A stretch of 46,641 bases of DNA from Pseudohongiella sp. (lineage in GTDB: Bacteria > Pseudomonadota > Gammaproteobacteria > Pseudomonadales > Pseudohongiellaceae). A program made the translations under genes and the position numbers. The notes beneath the pieces were generated by a model, which saw only the letters and a list, made by a program, of their open reading frames with translations, searched no databases and was not told the origin of the DNA. Below are positions 1-7,543 of the stretch, piece after piece. The DNA is taken from assembly GCA_030651695.1 (NCBI GenBank), contig JAUSCD010000014.1:1-46641 (forward strand), read 5' to 3'. How positions within the stretch are numbered: position 1 is the first letter of the stretch; each line of letters begins with the position of its first letter.

Positions 1-5
1 GCGTT

Positions 6-22
6 GAGGCTGTAGAAAAACC
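6..22 (+). repeat. Left terminal inverted repeat of the IS
   Basis: The sequence GAGGCTGTAGAAAAACC here is matched exactly, in reverse complement, at 1791-1807. It marks the left boundary of the insertion sequence, 57 bp before the preferred transposase start codon. Confidence 0.9.
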
Positions 23-78
23 CCAAAAACCATCCGTTCTGCTAAAATGTGACACCGCAACTGAATCAGGTAAGCCAC

Positions 79-1656
79 ATGCCACAGTTCAAACATTATG
101 ATTACAATCAGTCAGCGATGGTTGTGATCAATTATGAAGAGCAGCTGCAGCCGGGTACGTTTGAGTACGCAATTCATTATCTGATAGACAACAAGCTCGA
201 TCTTTCGGTCTACTACCCAAACTACAACAATGACGACGGCGGCAGGCCAGCATATGATCCTGCGATATTGTTGAAGATTATTCTGTTTGCCTACTCCAAA
301 GGCATCACCTCAAGCCGTCAGATCCAGTGGTGCTGTCAGACAAACATTATTTTTAAAGCACTGTCCTGTGACAGCGTCCCGCACTTTACAACTATCGCCA
401 ACTTTGTCAGCTGCTACACCAATCAGATTGAGCAGATTTTTGAACAGATACTGTTGGTGTGTCACGAGCAGGGATTGCTCGGCAATGAGTTGTTTGCGAT
501 TGACGGCTGTAAAATGTCATCGAATGCTGCCAAAGAGTGGTCAGGCACACTAAAGGAACTGGCAGAAAAACGTGACAAGATCCAACGTCAGATTCGCCAC
601 CACATCAAAGAGCACAAGCGTATCGACAAAAGTGAATCGAGTGAGCAGGATCGTGCCCAGCGTTTAAAGCAAACAATTGAGACTCTGAACAGCGCCAGTG
701 AAAAGATCGATAAATTCCTAAAGACAGCGGCACCAAGGATGGGGAAAGGCCGCAGTCGCAAGGAAGTGAAAAGTAATATAACTGATAACGAAAGTGCCAA
801 GATGACAACCAGCAAAGGCACGATTCAAGGCTACAACGGTGTGGCGGCAGTTGATAAGAAACACCAAGTCATCATCGAAGCACAGGCCTTTGGGGAAGGC
901 CAGGAACACCATACCCTTCAGCCTGTTGCAGAGCGCATCAAGCAGCGTTACAAACGCATTGGTATCAGCAGAAACATCTATGCTATCGGCACGGTACTAA
1001 CCGCAGACACGGGCTTTGCGAACGAAGCCAACATGCAGTATTTGCATGATCAGAAAATCAATGCCTACGTACCCGACAACCAGTTCCGCAGCCGTGACCC
1101 GAAGTTCGCTGACCAGAAAACTAAATACGGAAAGCGGCACCAGAACGAAAAGCGGCTGCCACAAGGATTTGCTCCAAGTGAGTTTGTGCTCAATCAGAAT
1201 ACTAAAACCTGTGTGTGTCCGGCAGGTGAAGCGATGTGGTTAAAAAGTGAGCGCATAGATATCCAGGGCAACTTAAAATTGTTTTTTGAAGGGCGGCTTA
1301 CGAAGTGCAGAGACTGTGCACTGAAAACAAAGTGCATGAGAAATCCAGAATCTGCTGACACGCGCAAAGGACATGGCCGACAGGTGTCCTTCATCCTGGA
1401 GAAAGGGGCATCCAACAAAGTCGGCAATGCCAGTTACACGGACTGGATGAAAGAGCGTGTTGATAGCCAGAAAGGCAAAGAGATTTATAGCCACAGAATG
1501 TCCGTAGTGGAGCCGGTGTTTGGCAATATCACCGTGAACAAGGGGTTAAATCGGTTTGGCCTGCGTGGTCTGAAGAAGGTGCAGGGGCAGTGGCAGTTGT
1601 ACTGCATGATCCATAATATTGAGAAATTGATGAATTATGGGAAGTTGGCTGTGTAA
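79..1656 (+). CDS. IS1182-family DDE transposase
   Basis: This 525-residue protein would catalyse cutting and rejoining of the IS ends. It has the DUF772-type N-terminal domain (opening MPQFKHYDYNQ, then EEQLQPGTFEYAI) and a DDE catalytic core. Counted from an in-frame GTG at 49, the likely catalytic residues are D152 in AIDGCKM, D320 in TADTGF and E488 in VVEPVFGN. A Cys-rich stretch (CVCPAG, then CRDCALKTKC) precedes the final catalytic Glu, as is usual in this family. I prefer ATG 79 because AGGT lies about 8 bases upstream and the family normally starts at this point. Length is normal and there are no internal stops. Confidence 0.95.
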   Translation: MPQFKHYDYNQSAMVVINYEEQLQPGTFEYAIHYLIDNKLDLSVYYPNYNNDDGGRPAYDPAILLKIILFAYSKGITSSRQIQWCCQTNIIFKALSCDSVPHFTTIANFVSCYTNQIEQIFEQILLVCHEQGLLGNELFAIDGCKMSSNAAKEWSGTLKELAEKRDKIQRQIRHHIKEHKRIDKSESSEQDRAQRLKQTIETLNSASEKIDKFLKTAAPRMGKGRSRKEVKSNITDNESAKMTTSKGTIQGYNGVAAVDKKHQVIIEAQAFGEGQEHHTLQPVAERIKQRYKRIGISRNIYAIGTVLTADTGFANEANMQYLHDQKINAYVPDNQFRSRDPKFADQKTKYGKRHQNEKRLPQGFAPSEFVLNQNTKTCVCPAGEAMWLKSERIDIQGNLKLFFEGRLTKCRDCALKTKCMRNPESADTRKGHGRQVSFILEKGASNKVGNASYTDWMKERVDSQKGKEIYSHRMSVVEPVFGNITVNKGLNRFGLRGLKKVQGQWQLYCMIHNIEKLMNYGKLAV

Positions 1657-1790
1657 CGGTGGTATTACACGGGGCTATCAACCTATTAATCAGAACTGGA
1701 TGCAAACCAACAAAAATTTGCGCAGTTGGCTGAATTGAAGATATAAGTCAGTCAACAATAATTAAGCAGGCTGGCAGATGACCGGAAAAT

Positions 1791-1807
1791 GGTTTTTCTA
1801 CAGCCTC
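1791..1807 (-). repeat. Right terminal inverted repeat of the IS
   Basis: This is the exact reverse complement of 6-22. It ends the insertion sequence 9 bp before the stop codon of the convergent antitoxin gene. Confidence 0.9.
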
Positions 1808-1816
1808 GTTATCGAG

Positions 1817-2092
1817 TCACGTCCTCCGGCGCTGCTCCTCGACATCTTCAACGAGCCAAGCCTTGATGAGTGACTGATATGGCATATCACGTTTATTGGC
1901 TTCAATTTTGATTCTGTCGAGCAAGGATTCGGGCAATCGCAGGGAGATGGTTTTTGTTGACGGCTTCAAGTTCGGAAACTTGGCAGTCTTCGCCTTGCTC
2001 CAGTCAAGGAACTGCGTAGAGTCATTGGTCTCCCAAAAAGCCCGCTCTTCGGCCTCGGAGCTGAATTCAGGAATTTGTTTGAGTTTGTTCAT
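1817..2092 (-). CDS. brnA: BrnA-like CopG/ribbon-helix-helix antitoxin
   Basis: This 91-residue protein is predicted to neutralise the adjacent BrnT toxin and repress the shared promoter. The N-terminal half carries the WSKAKTAKFPNLKPST segment typical of BrnA. The C-terminal half is a ribbon-helix-helix DNA-binding fold: the strand KTISLRLPESLLDRIK is followed by the helices ANKRDMPYQSLIKAWL. Its start overlaps the end of brnT by 26 bp, which suggests translational coupling, and the toxin-first order is the usual one for BrnTA. The IS1182 element ends 9 bp beyond the stop codon, so the frame is intact but any original downstream sequence has been displaced. Confidence 0.9.
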   Translation of the reverse strand: MNKLKQIPEFSSEAEERAFWETNDSTQFLDWSKAKTAKFPNLKPSTKTISLRLPESLLDRIKIEANKRDMPYQSLIKAWLVEDVEEQRRRT

Positions 2093-2378
2093 AAACTTTT
2101 CTCTCCTTTCGGTGCATGTCGCGAGCGGAGATAATCCTGATCAAGGTATCCTGCGCACGTAAGGTAAAAGTGACATGTAGCAGCCGTCGGTCATCGGTAA
2201 TTCCAAGGGCGTGAAATCGGAGTTCGACCTGGCTATGTTTGAGATCGCACAACAGCAGCAGAGGCTCGTTAAAGAAAATCTGCTCAGCCTCAGAAGGTAT
2301 TACTTTATGTTTATTGACAACTTTAAGGGTATTGCCTTGATCCCAGTCGAAACCATCAATGTTGTTAAAATCGATCAT
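2067..2378 (-). CDS. brnT: BrnT-like RelE-fold toxin
   Basis: This 103-residue protein matches BrnT, a RelE-fold ribonuclease toxin that blocks translation. The N-terminal FDWDQGNTLKVVNKHKV corresponds to the family's F-W-D...N..KHgV signature. The C-terminal block IRIISARDMHRKERKVYEQ carries the conserved ISAR and basic E-R-x-x-Y segment. It is the first gene of a two-gene operon with the BrnA-like antitoxin. Its start codon sits 3 bases from a perfect palindrome (2382-2402), leaving no room for a normal ribosome-binding site, so the transcript may be near-leaderless or initiate at a downstream codon. The family call is firm; toxicity is inferred. Confidence 0.9.
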   Translation of the reverse strand: MIDFNNIDGFDWDQGNTLKVVNKHKVIPSEAEQIFFNEPLLLLCDLKHSQVELRFHALGITDDRRLLHVTFTLRAQDTLIRIISARDMHRKERKVYEQTQTNS

Positions 2379-2381
2379 GCC

Positions 2382-2402
2382 TGTATATTATCAGCATATA
2401 CA
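2382..2402 (-). promoter_or_regulatory. Palindromic operator of the BrnTA operon
   Basis: A perfect inverted repeat, TGTATAT and ATATACA separated by 7 bases, lies directly upstream of brnT. On the minus strand it contains GATAAT, which could serve as a -10 element. BrnA proteins repress their own operon, and the spacing suits two ribbon-helix-helix dimers. This is the most likely operator, though it is predicted from position and symmetry only. Confidence 0.6.
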
Positions 2403-2497
2403 TTTTTGGCAAGTATCGCTAATAATCCGCAGCATTCGCTCCCGTTGGTCGCTGGGGCAGCCAAAACGCTGCGTTATGTGCGCGCAAGGAAGCAAGT

Positions 2498-2905
2498 ATG
2501 GCCTTAAATTTGAAAGAGGTTGACGGCGTTACCATCGAAGCCAAACACAAAGCGACTTGCCATTGTGGTTCTGTTGAGTTTGAGCTTGATTTGCCGGATG
2601 GTTTGATTGACTTACGCCGCTGTGATTGCTCCCTTTGCAGGAGACGAGGTGCGATTGCTGCATCAATTCCACTGTCTGGTATAAAAATTTTAAAAGGTGA
2701 ACGCTTGTTGAAGCACTACCAGTTCAATACAAAGACAGCCAAGCACTATTTTTGCAGCAACTGCGGTATTTATACCCACCATCAACGCAGGTCAAATCCG
2801 ACGCAGTATGGTTTTAATGTTGCATGCTTGGAGGGGATTAACCCTTTGAAAATACCAAATGTACCGACCAACGATGGTGTAAACCATCCGGCAGATCGAA
2901 AATAA
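2498..2905 (+). CDS. GFA/CENP-V family zinc protein
   Basis: This 135-residue protein belongs to the glutathione-dependent formaldehyde-activating (GFA, DUF636) family. All the zinc-binding cysteines are visible: C21 and C23 in CHCGSVEFE, C42, C44 and C47 in CDCSLC, and C86 and C89 in CSNCG. The conserved block IYTHHQRRSNP follows. AAGGAAGC precedes the ATG at good spacing. Founding members were proposed to act on S-hydroxymethylglutathione, but most family members have no proven substrate, so the exact role is unknown. It is transcribed away from the BrnTA pair and may share a transcript with the small gene downstream. Confidence 0.9.
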   Translation: MALNLKEVDGVTIEAKHKATCHCGSVEFELDLPDGLIDLRRCDCSLCRRRGAIAASIPLSGIKILKGERLLKHYQFNTKTAKHYFCSNCGIYTHHQRRSNPTQYGFNVACLEGINPLKIPNVPTNDGVNHPADRK

Positions 2906-2945
2906 TGGTACAGAACACACGGTTGCGTCCCGCTATGGAGTGACT

Positions 2946-3095
2946 ATGAAAACGAAATACTTGTTTGTTCTCGGTGACCGCGCTCCAGTGAAGTACGAGA
3001 TGCTCCGTATTCATGAGCATCGTTTTTCTGGAGCGACACTACGTGGAGAGCCACATGATTGGCACATCTACCCGGTCGTCGCAAAGAAGACCTGA
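2946..3095 (+). CDS. Small hypothetical protein (49 residues)
   Basis: The reading frame starts MKTKYLFVLGDRAPVKYEML and ends with VVAKKT before TGA. A GGAG motif ends 5 bases before the ATG, an excellent ribosome-binding site, and the frame lies 40 bp after the GFA gene in the same direction. The peptide is basic and rich in His, Arg and Tyr, with no signal peptide or membrane segment, so it is probably a small cytosolic protein. I do not recognise a family. The strong start signal and sensible composition support a real gene, but the short length limits certainty. Confidence 0.6.
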   Translation: MKTKYLFVLGDRAPVKYEMLRIHEHRFSGATLRGEPHDWHIYPVVAKKT

Positions 3096-3179
3096 GCATT
3101 GGATAAATTCGGAAAAATTAACCGCTACGCTCCTGATCTTCCGGTGAACAAGGCGTTACGAATATGATGGATTGCAGTT

Positions 3180-4234
3180 ATGAGTGAGCGGTTACAGAGC
3201 CTCGGCCTTGTTCCATTTTTTATCAGGCAAATTACGGACACCTCTGTGTTGGAAGAACGACTCGGACGTGTTACCTCAGTTCAACGCTCCAGAAGCACGG
3301 TTGTCTGTGAATCAGGGGAGCGTGTTGTAGAGCTATCAACCGCATTACGGCAAGCAGCGGCGATAGACAGACCTGTTGTAGGTGACTGGATTGTTCTCGA
3401 TGAGTCCCTTGCCAGAATCGGGCAAGTGCTGGAAAGGAAGAGCTTGTTCAAACGATTGGGTGCGGGCAGCAACAATGAAATCCAGCCCATCGCCGCTAAT
3501 GTAGATATCCTGTTTATAGTCACCTCTTGCAATGAAGAATTTAAAGAGTCGCGACTGGAGCGCTATCTCGCATTGTGCGCCGAAGCCGGAGCAATGCCGG
3601 TGATCGTACTTACCAAAGCCGACCTGGTCGACGACCCCGGTACCTTCATCCAACGCGCCCGCAGCGTCAAGGCCGGGGTTGCAGTTGAAACGATTAATGC
3701 ACTTGATCCGGATGCTCTCGATGGAGTCCGTGCCTGGATTGACCGCACATCTACAGTCGCTCTGGTGGGCTCTTCTGGTGTTGGCAAGTCCACTCTCCTC
3801 AATTCCCTGGCGGGGAAATTGCTTGCTGCCACAAGTGACATTCGTGAGCAGGATAAGAAGGGGCGTCATACGACAACCCATCGCGAATTGCACATTCTGC
3901 CTTCCGGCGGACTTTTGATAGACGTTCCGGGTATGCGGAACTGAGAGTAGCTGAGCTGGACCATTCGATTGGAACCGTATTTGAAGACATTGAATTATTG
4001 GCAAAGCAATGCCGGTTTTGTGACTGCAGGCACGAAAATGAACCCGGCTGCGCTGTGCTTCGCGCGATTCAGGAAAATGAGATTGATAACCGCAGGTTGG
4101 CAAATTTCAAGAAGCTTATGCGCGAGAATTCGTTGGCGACAGCAACTTTGGCTGAGAAACGCTCTCAGGGGCGAGAGTTCGCGAAAATGGTTAAAGAGGG
4201 AAAACGTATAAAACAGGAGAGAACTGAAACCTGA
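3180..4234 (+). pseudogene. rsgA: rsgA-like ribosome-assembly GTPase, broken by a -1 frameshift
   Basis: RsgA is a circularly permuted GTPase that checks maturation of the 30S ribosomal subunit. An N-terminal OB-fold region is followed by G4 (TKAD, residues 145-148), G1 (GSSGVGKST, 197-205) and G3 (DVPGMR). The frame then stops at 3942 after PGMRN. One extra G next to 3937 would restore CGG GAA CTG and join this frame to the rest: ELRVAELDHSIGTVFED, then the zinc site CRFCDCRHENEPGC, ending at 4234. The restored product would be 351 residues, close to the usual length. The break is in a short G run, so either a recent mutation or a sequencing error is possible. As written, the protein loses its zinc-binding C-terminal domain. 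Confidence 0.85.
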
Positions 4235-4295
4235 GCGCCGGCGGCAACAGGTTTGCAGTTAGCAATAGCCCCATCAAAGCATCAGAGAAAAATAT

Positions 4296-5261
4296 ATGAA
4301 AGCTGTGGCATGGACGAAATATGGAAAACCAGAGGATGCTCTAAAAATCATCGATGCAGAAAAACCGGTACCAAAGAAAAATGAGGTACTAATAAAAGTG
4401 TACTCAAGCACTGTAACAGCCGGAGATGTCAGACTTCGTGCTTCAAGGGTGCCTACAGGTTTTTGGTTGCTCACACGTTTGGTTTTTGGTCTTTTCAAAC
4501 CCCGAAAGACAATTCCGGGAATGGAGTTTTCTGGCGAGGTAGAGGCAATAGGAAAAGAGGTGTCACTATTCAATATTGGTGACGGGGTATACGGAACCTC
4601 AGGAGTGCATCTAGGCGCACATGCCGAGTACTTATGTTTGCCTGAGAAAGCGGCATTTATAAGAAAGCCTGATCAGATTAGTCATAATGACGCTGTTGCC
4701 TCGATATTTGGCGGGCTGACAGCAATACACTTCTTGAAAGAAAAAGCAAAGCTTGGAGCAGGTCAGAATATACTAATAAATGGTGCATCTGGCGCAGTAG
4801 GGACTGCTGCAATCCAGTTGGCAAAATATCTTGGCGCTGAAGTAACCGGCGTATGCAGCACTGGCAATATTGAATTTATAAAATCCCTTGGCGCAGATAA
4901 GACCGTTGACTACATCAGGGAAAACATCGAATCAAGTGAAGAGGTTTATGACTTCGTACTCGACACTGTTGGTAATATTCCCCTGGTACGAAGTAAGAGC
5001 CTGCTGAAAAAACACGGAAAATTAATTTCCATTAATGACGGTTTGCTTGAAAACCTGTCAGCTGTTTTCAATAAAAAACGACTTCGCGGCGTCGCCGGAG
5101 AAAGTAAGGAGTACCTGGAGTTTCTCAAAGCTCTGGTCAGTAATGGTGATCTGAAGCCTGCTATAGACAGAGTTTACCCGTTAAAACAGATTGTTGACGC
5201 GCACAAATACGTTGATGAAGGGCGAAAAAAAGGTAATGTTGTGATCTCTGTGGTGGGTTGA
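4296..5261 (+). CDS. MDR-superfamily NAD(P)-dependent oxidoreductase (quinone-oxidoreductase type)
   Basis: This 321-residue protein is a medium-chain dehydrogenase/reductase. It has the GroES-like N-terminal domain (about 1-125, with GMEFSGEV at 75-82), then a Rossmann domain with the nucleotide motif NGASGAVGTAAIQLAKYLGA at about 162-181. The usual catalytic zinc cysteine near residue 37 is absent (STVTAGD there) and there is no four-cysteine structural zinc loop, so it fits the zinc-independent quinone-reductase branch. The substrate is unknown. The gene is AT- and Lys-rich compared with the genes on either side, which hints at separate ancestry. A membrane-protein gene follows after 21 bp in the same direction. 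Confidence 0.88.
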   Translation: MKAVAWTKYGKPEDALKIIDAEKPVPKKNEVLIKVYSSTVTAGDVRLRASRVPTGFWLLTRLVFGLFKPRKTIPGMEFSGEVEAIGKEVSLFNIGDGVYGTSGVHLGAHAEYLCLPEKAAFIRKPDQISHNDAVASIFGGLTAIHFLKEKAKLGAGQNILINGASGAVGTAAIQLAKYLGAEVTGVCSTGNIEFIKSLGADKTVDYIRENIESSEEVYDFVLDTVGNIPLVRSKSLLKKHGKLISINDGLLENLSAVFNKKRLRGVAGESKEYLEFLKALVSNGDLKPAIDRVYPLKQIVDAHKYVDEGRKKGNVVISVVG

Positions 5262-5282
5262 AAAAGACAAGGAAAAAAGTCC

Positions 5283-5900
5283 ATGCTTCATAAGTTACAC
5301 CGTCTGTCTGCATGCCTCATCGGCTCATTTATTGTGGTACATCTGTTTAATCACCTTTTGGCTATCGGTGGTATTGATACGCACATTGCCTTCATGGAGT
5401 CATTCCGGCGCCTGTACCGACAACCCGTCGTTGAGGTGCTGCTGCTTATCAGCGTTATTTTCCAGATTGGTTCTGGTATTTATTTTATAAAGGCACGGTG
5501 GGGGCAAAGGCGGAATGTTTTCGAAAGACTGCAAGCTGTTTCTGGCGGCTATCTCGCTTTTTTCCTTCTGAACCATGTAGGTTCGGTACTGTTTGGAAGA
5601 GCTGTTTTTGACCTGGATACCAACTTCTTTTTTGCCGCAGCGGGTATACACGTCTCTCCATTTCAATACTTCTTTATTCCGTACTATTTTTTTGCAGTTG
5701 TTGCGATTTTCGCTCACCTGGCTTGTGCCTTTTATTGGCTGACTCGCGAACAGCTGGATCTGACAGTACGTACCCGCGGGGGATATGCCATCATTATTCT
5801 GGGCGCGTTTTTATCGCTCCTCATAGTTCTGGCGTTTTCAGGCGTGTTCTATCCGGTCGATATACCTGCGGAATATAAGGCGACTTATGGTGGTGTGTAG
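5283..5900 (+). CDS. Polytopic membrane protein with SdhC-like histidines
   Basis: This 205-residue protein has about five hydrophobic segments (roughly 9-30, 49-69, 86-106, 127-152 and 168-190). Histidines H20 and H24 are in the first segment, H98 in the third and H145 in the fourth. This pattern resembles the heme b-binding membrane anchors of succinate dehydrogenase/fumarate reductase, but no sdhA, sdhB or partner subunit is nearby, so the resemblance is only a suggestion. AAGGAAAAAAG precedes the start. It lies 21 bp after the MDR oxidoreductase gene and is probably cotranscribed, so a joint redox role is possible. It converges on the amidohydrolase gene with a 9-bp gap. Confidence 0.75.
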   Translation: MLHKLHRLSACLIGSFIVVHLFNHLLAIGGIDTHIAFMESFRRLYRQPVVEVLLLISVIFQIGSGIYFIKARWGQRRNVFERLQAVSGGYLAFFLLNHVGSVLFGRAVFDLDTNFFFAAAGIHVSPFQYFFIPYYFFAVVAIFAHLACAFYWLTREQLDLTVRTRGGYAIIILGAFLSLLIVLAFSGVFYPVDIPAEYKATYGGV

Positions 5901-5909
5901 ACCGCACGT

Positions 5910-7481
5910 CTAATCAGCAAACTGCATGCGAAACGGCGCACTGCGCAGTGCTGACCAGGCCAGCTGCAAGTTGAGTCGCATACTGGCTGCTTGTTTTGTA
6001 CCAAACCATTGCAGCGCATCCAGATCATTTTTGTCATACCAATAGCCAGCCAGCACCAAACCCTGCACCTGCCGCAATGCCCCGATATCCTCAAGGGGGT
6101 TAGCGCTGAGCAGCACCAGATTGGCGTCTTTGCCCACGTCGACCGAACCTGCGCTGTTGAGACGGCCAGCATATTGCGCAGGCCATAACGTCGCACTTTG
6201 CAAAGCCTGCAGCGGTGTAAGCCCAGCCTCGACATACAGTTGTAACTCATCGATCAAACCACTGCCCGAAAACACAAAGCTGTCGGGAGAGTCAGTGCCC
6301 GCGATGATCGGCACACCCAGGTTGACGGCCTGATAAAGTTGTTGTTGCGCCAGGGCTAACAAATCTTGATGCACTGAGTGCCCGCGCTGATCCTGACCGC
6401 GTTGCATCATGCCATCGGCATCGGCCTGCCACAGCTGGCGGAGTCCCCAGGGAACCTGTGCCAACCGGGCGTCCTGCCGGAATGCTGCATCACTGGCTCT
6501 GGCGCCAAGTTGCAACGTTAACAAGGTTGGGCTCCACCACAACCCGGCAGCGGCCATGCGCGCCATTTTTCCCTGGCATAGCGCCGGATCCTGACTGTCG
6601 ATGATTTGTCGCCACACATCAGCATTTATCAGTCCGGCGCGCATGGGCTGTTGTTTGAGTGTCATCGCGATGGCAGAGCATTCAAACAAAAACACACGGC
6701 CATGCTCAACACTGCGCTGCCCACCCGCAATAAGCTCATTCAGAGTAACCTGCCAGGGTTGGTGGCCCGCCAACGTCATTCCCGCACGCGCCGCAGCGCG
6801 GCTCAGCCACTGATATTGTTCTGAACTGAGTAACTCATAGGTTTTCAGGTTATTGACGCCAAGACCCTGATAGTGCGCGGTTAAAGCCGATGCATCAGCC
6901 TCACTTTGCAGGCGCAGGAATGCCGGGAAATCGGCTGGCACTTCAGATCCGCCATTCAGCGCAAAACTGCTTTGCTGGGGATAAAACGGACTGCTGCGCT
7001 GACCAGCTTGCGCCTCTTGCTGCCAGCGTTGCCGATCGGCTGCGCAGGCCTGAAATGTGTCGTGTTCGATCATACATCCCGACATATCACGCAGGTATGT
7101 GACGCCATTCGCCAGAAAAAACGGATGATGAATTTGCGGCGACAACTGCATGCTATGCGTATGGCTGTCCCACAGACCAGGGATCACGAAAGCGCCAGCA
7201 CCATCTTGATATTGATAGTCGGGAACGCTGTCGGCAGCAATACTTGCTGCGCTGATCCGGCTGATTTTACCTTCTTCCAGCCAGATTGCCTGTGGCGGGC
7301 TGACGTCGCCGCTATCGGTATCCAGAATACGCACATTATCTAAAATCAATCGCCCTTGCTGCGCCAACGGTACAGGTCGTGGTGCTGGCGGATCAGACAA
7401 CGGAAGTTGGAGCAACAGGGCGCCGCTGAGCACTAGAAAGCAACACAGCACCAGAACAGCGCGGAGAGTAAAACGCAACAT
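5910..7481 (-). CDS. Exported amidohydrolase-family metal-dependent hydrolase
   Basis: This 523-residue protein has an N-terminal hydrophobic signal or anchor (about 5-27) and an amidohydrolase TIM barrel. The family metal motif HxH appears in GLWDSHTHSM, with further histidines in GHQPW and SVEHGR and the late metal/catalytic Asp in AGTDSPDS. The C-terminal composite sandwich is marked by GSVDVGKDANLVLL. It resembles imidazolonepropionase-like or prolidase-like exported members, whose substrates are cyclic or peptide amides; the substrate cannot be read here. ATG 7481 is preferred over an upstream in-frame TTG because CGGAG ends 5 bases before it. It is the last gene of a minus-strand operon with a response regulator and sensor kinase, and may be the system's target. 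Confidence 0.85.
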   Translation of the reverse strand: MLRFTLRAVLVLCCFLVLSGALLLQLPLSDPPAPRPVPLAQQGRLILDNVRILDTDSGDVSPPQAIWLEEGKISRISAASIAADSVPDYQYQDGAGAFVIPGLWDSHTHSMQLSPQIHHPFFLANGVTYLRDMSGCMIEHDTFQACAADRQRWQQEAQAGQRSSPFYPQQSSFALNGGSEVPADFPAFLRLQSEADASALTAHYQGLGVNNLKTYELLSSEQYQWLSRAAARAGMTLAGHQPWQVTLNELIAGGQRSVEHGRVFLFECSAIAMTLKQQPMRAGLINADVWRQIIDSQDPALCQGKMARMAAAGLWWSPTLLTLQLGARASDAAFRQDARLAQVPWGLRQLWQADADGMMQRGQDQRGHSVHQDLLALAQQQLYQAVNLGVPIIAGTDSPDSFVFSGSGLIDELQLYVEAGLTPLQALQSATLWPAQYAGRLNSAGSVDVGKDANLVLLSANPLEDIGALRQVQGLVLAGYWYDKNDLDALQWFGTKQAASMRLNLQLAWSALRSAPFRMQFAD

Positions 7482-7543
7482 GTGGACTCCGATCTTCAAA
7501 GAAAACCAAAGTGTGTCTGCGTTGACGTGAAATTTTCGTCAAA

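Larger units (their letters stand above)
6..1807 (+). mobile_element. Complete IS1182-family insertion sequence
   Basis: The element is bounded by a perfect 17-bp terminal inverted repeat (6-22 and 1791-1807) and carries one intact transposase. A 3-bp GTT lies immediately outside each end (3-5 and 1808-1810), which may be a target duplication, although three bases can match by chance. The right end lies 9 bp from the stop codon of the BrnA-like antitoxin gene, so the insertion spared that reading frame. The family call rests on the transposase, whose sequence is typical of the IS1182 group. Both ends and the transposase look intact, so the copy is probably recent and possibly active. Confidence 0.9.

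Noticed and set aside
1-5. A longer target-site duplication for the IS
   Set aside because: Only 3 bp (GTT) match cleanly outside the two inverted repeats; a longer duplication would require moving one boundary by a base.
2211-2507. 98-codon plus-strand frame antisense to the brnT gene
   Set aside because: It overlaps the well-supported BrnT reading frame on the other strand and shows no domain of its own.
2430-3180. Possible integron attC sites around the small accessory genes (GCGTTATGTGC near 2470, GGCGTTACG near 3150)
   Set aside because: The opposite half-sites (R''/L'' boxes) and the imperfect stem expected of an attC were not found, and no integrase gene is present.
3345-4103. 252-codon minus-strand frame across the rsgA region
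   Set aside because: The plus-strand RsgA motifs are unmistakable; the long antisense frame is a codon-bias shadow.
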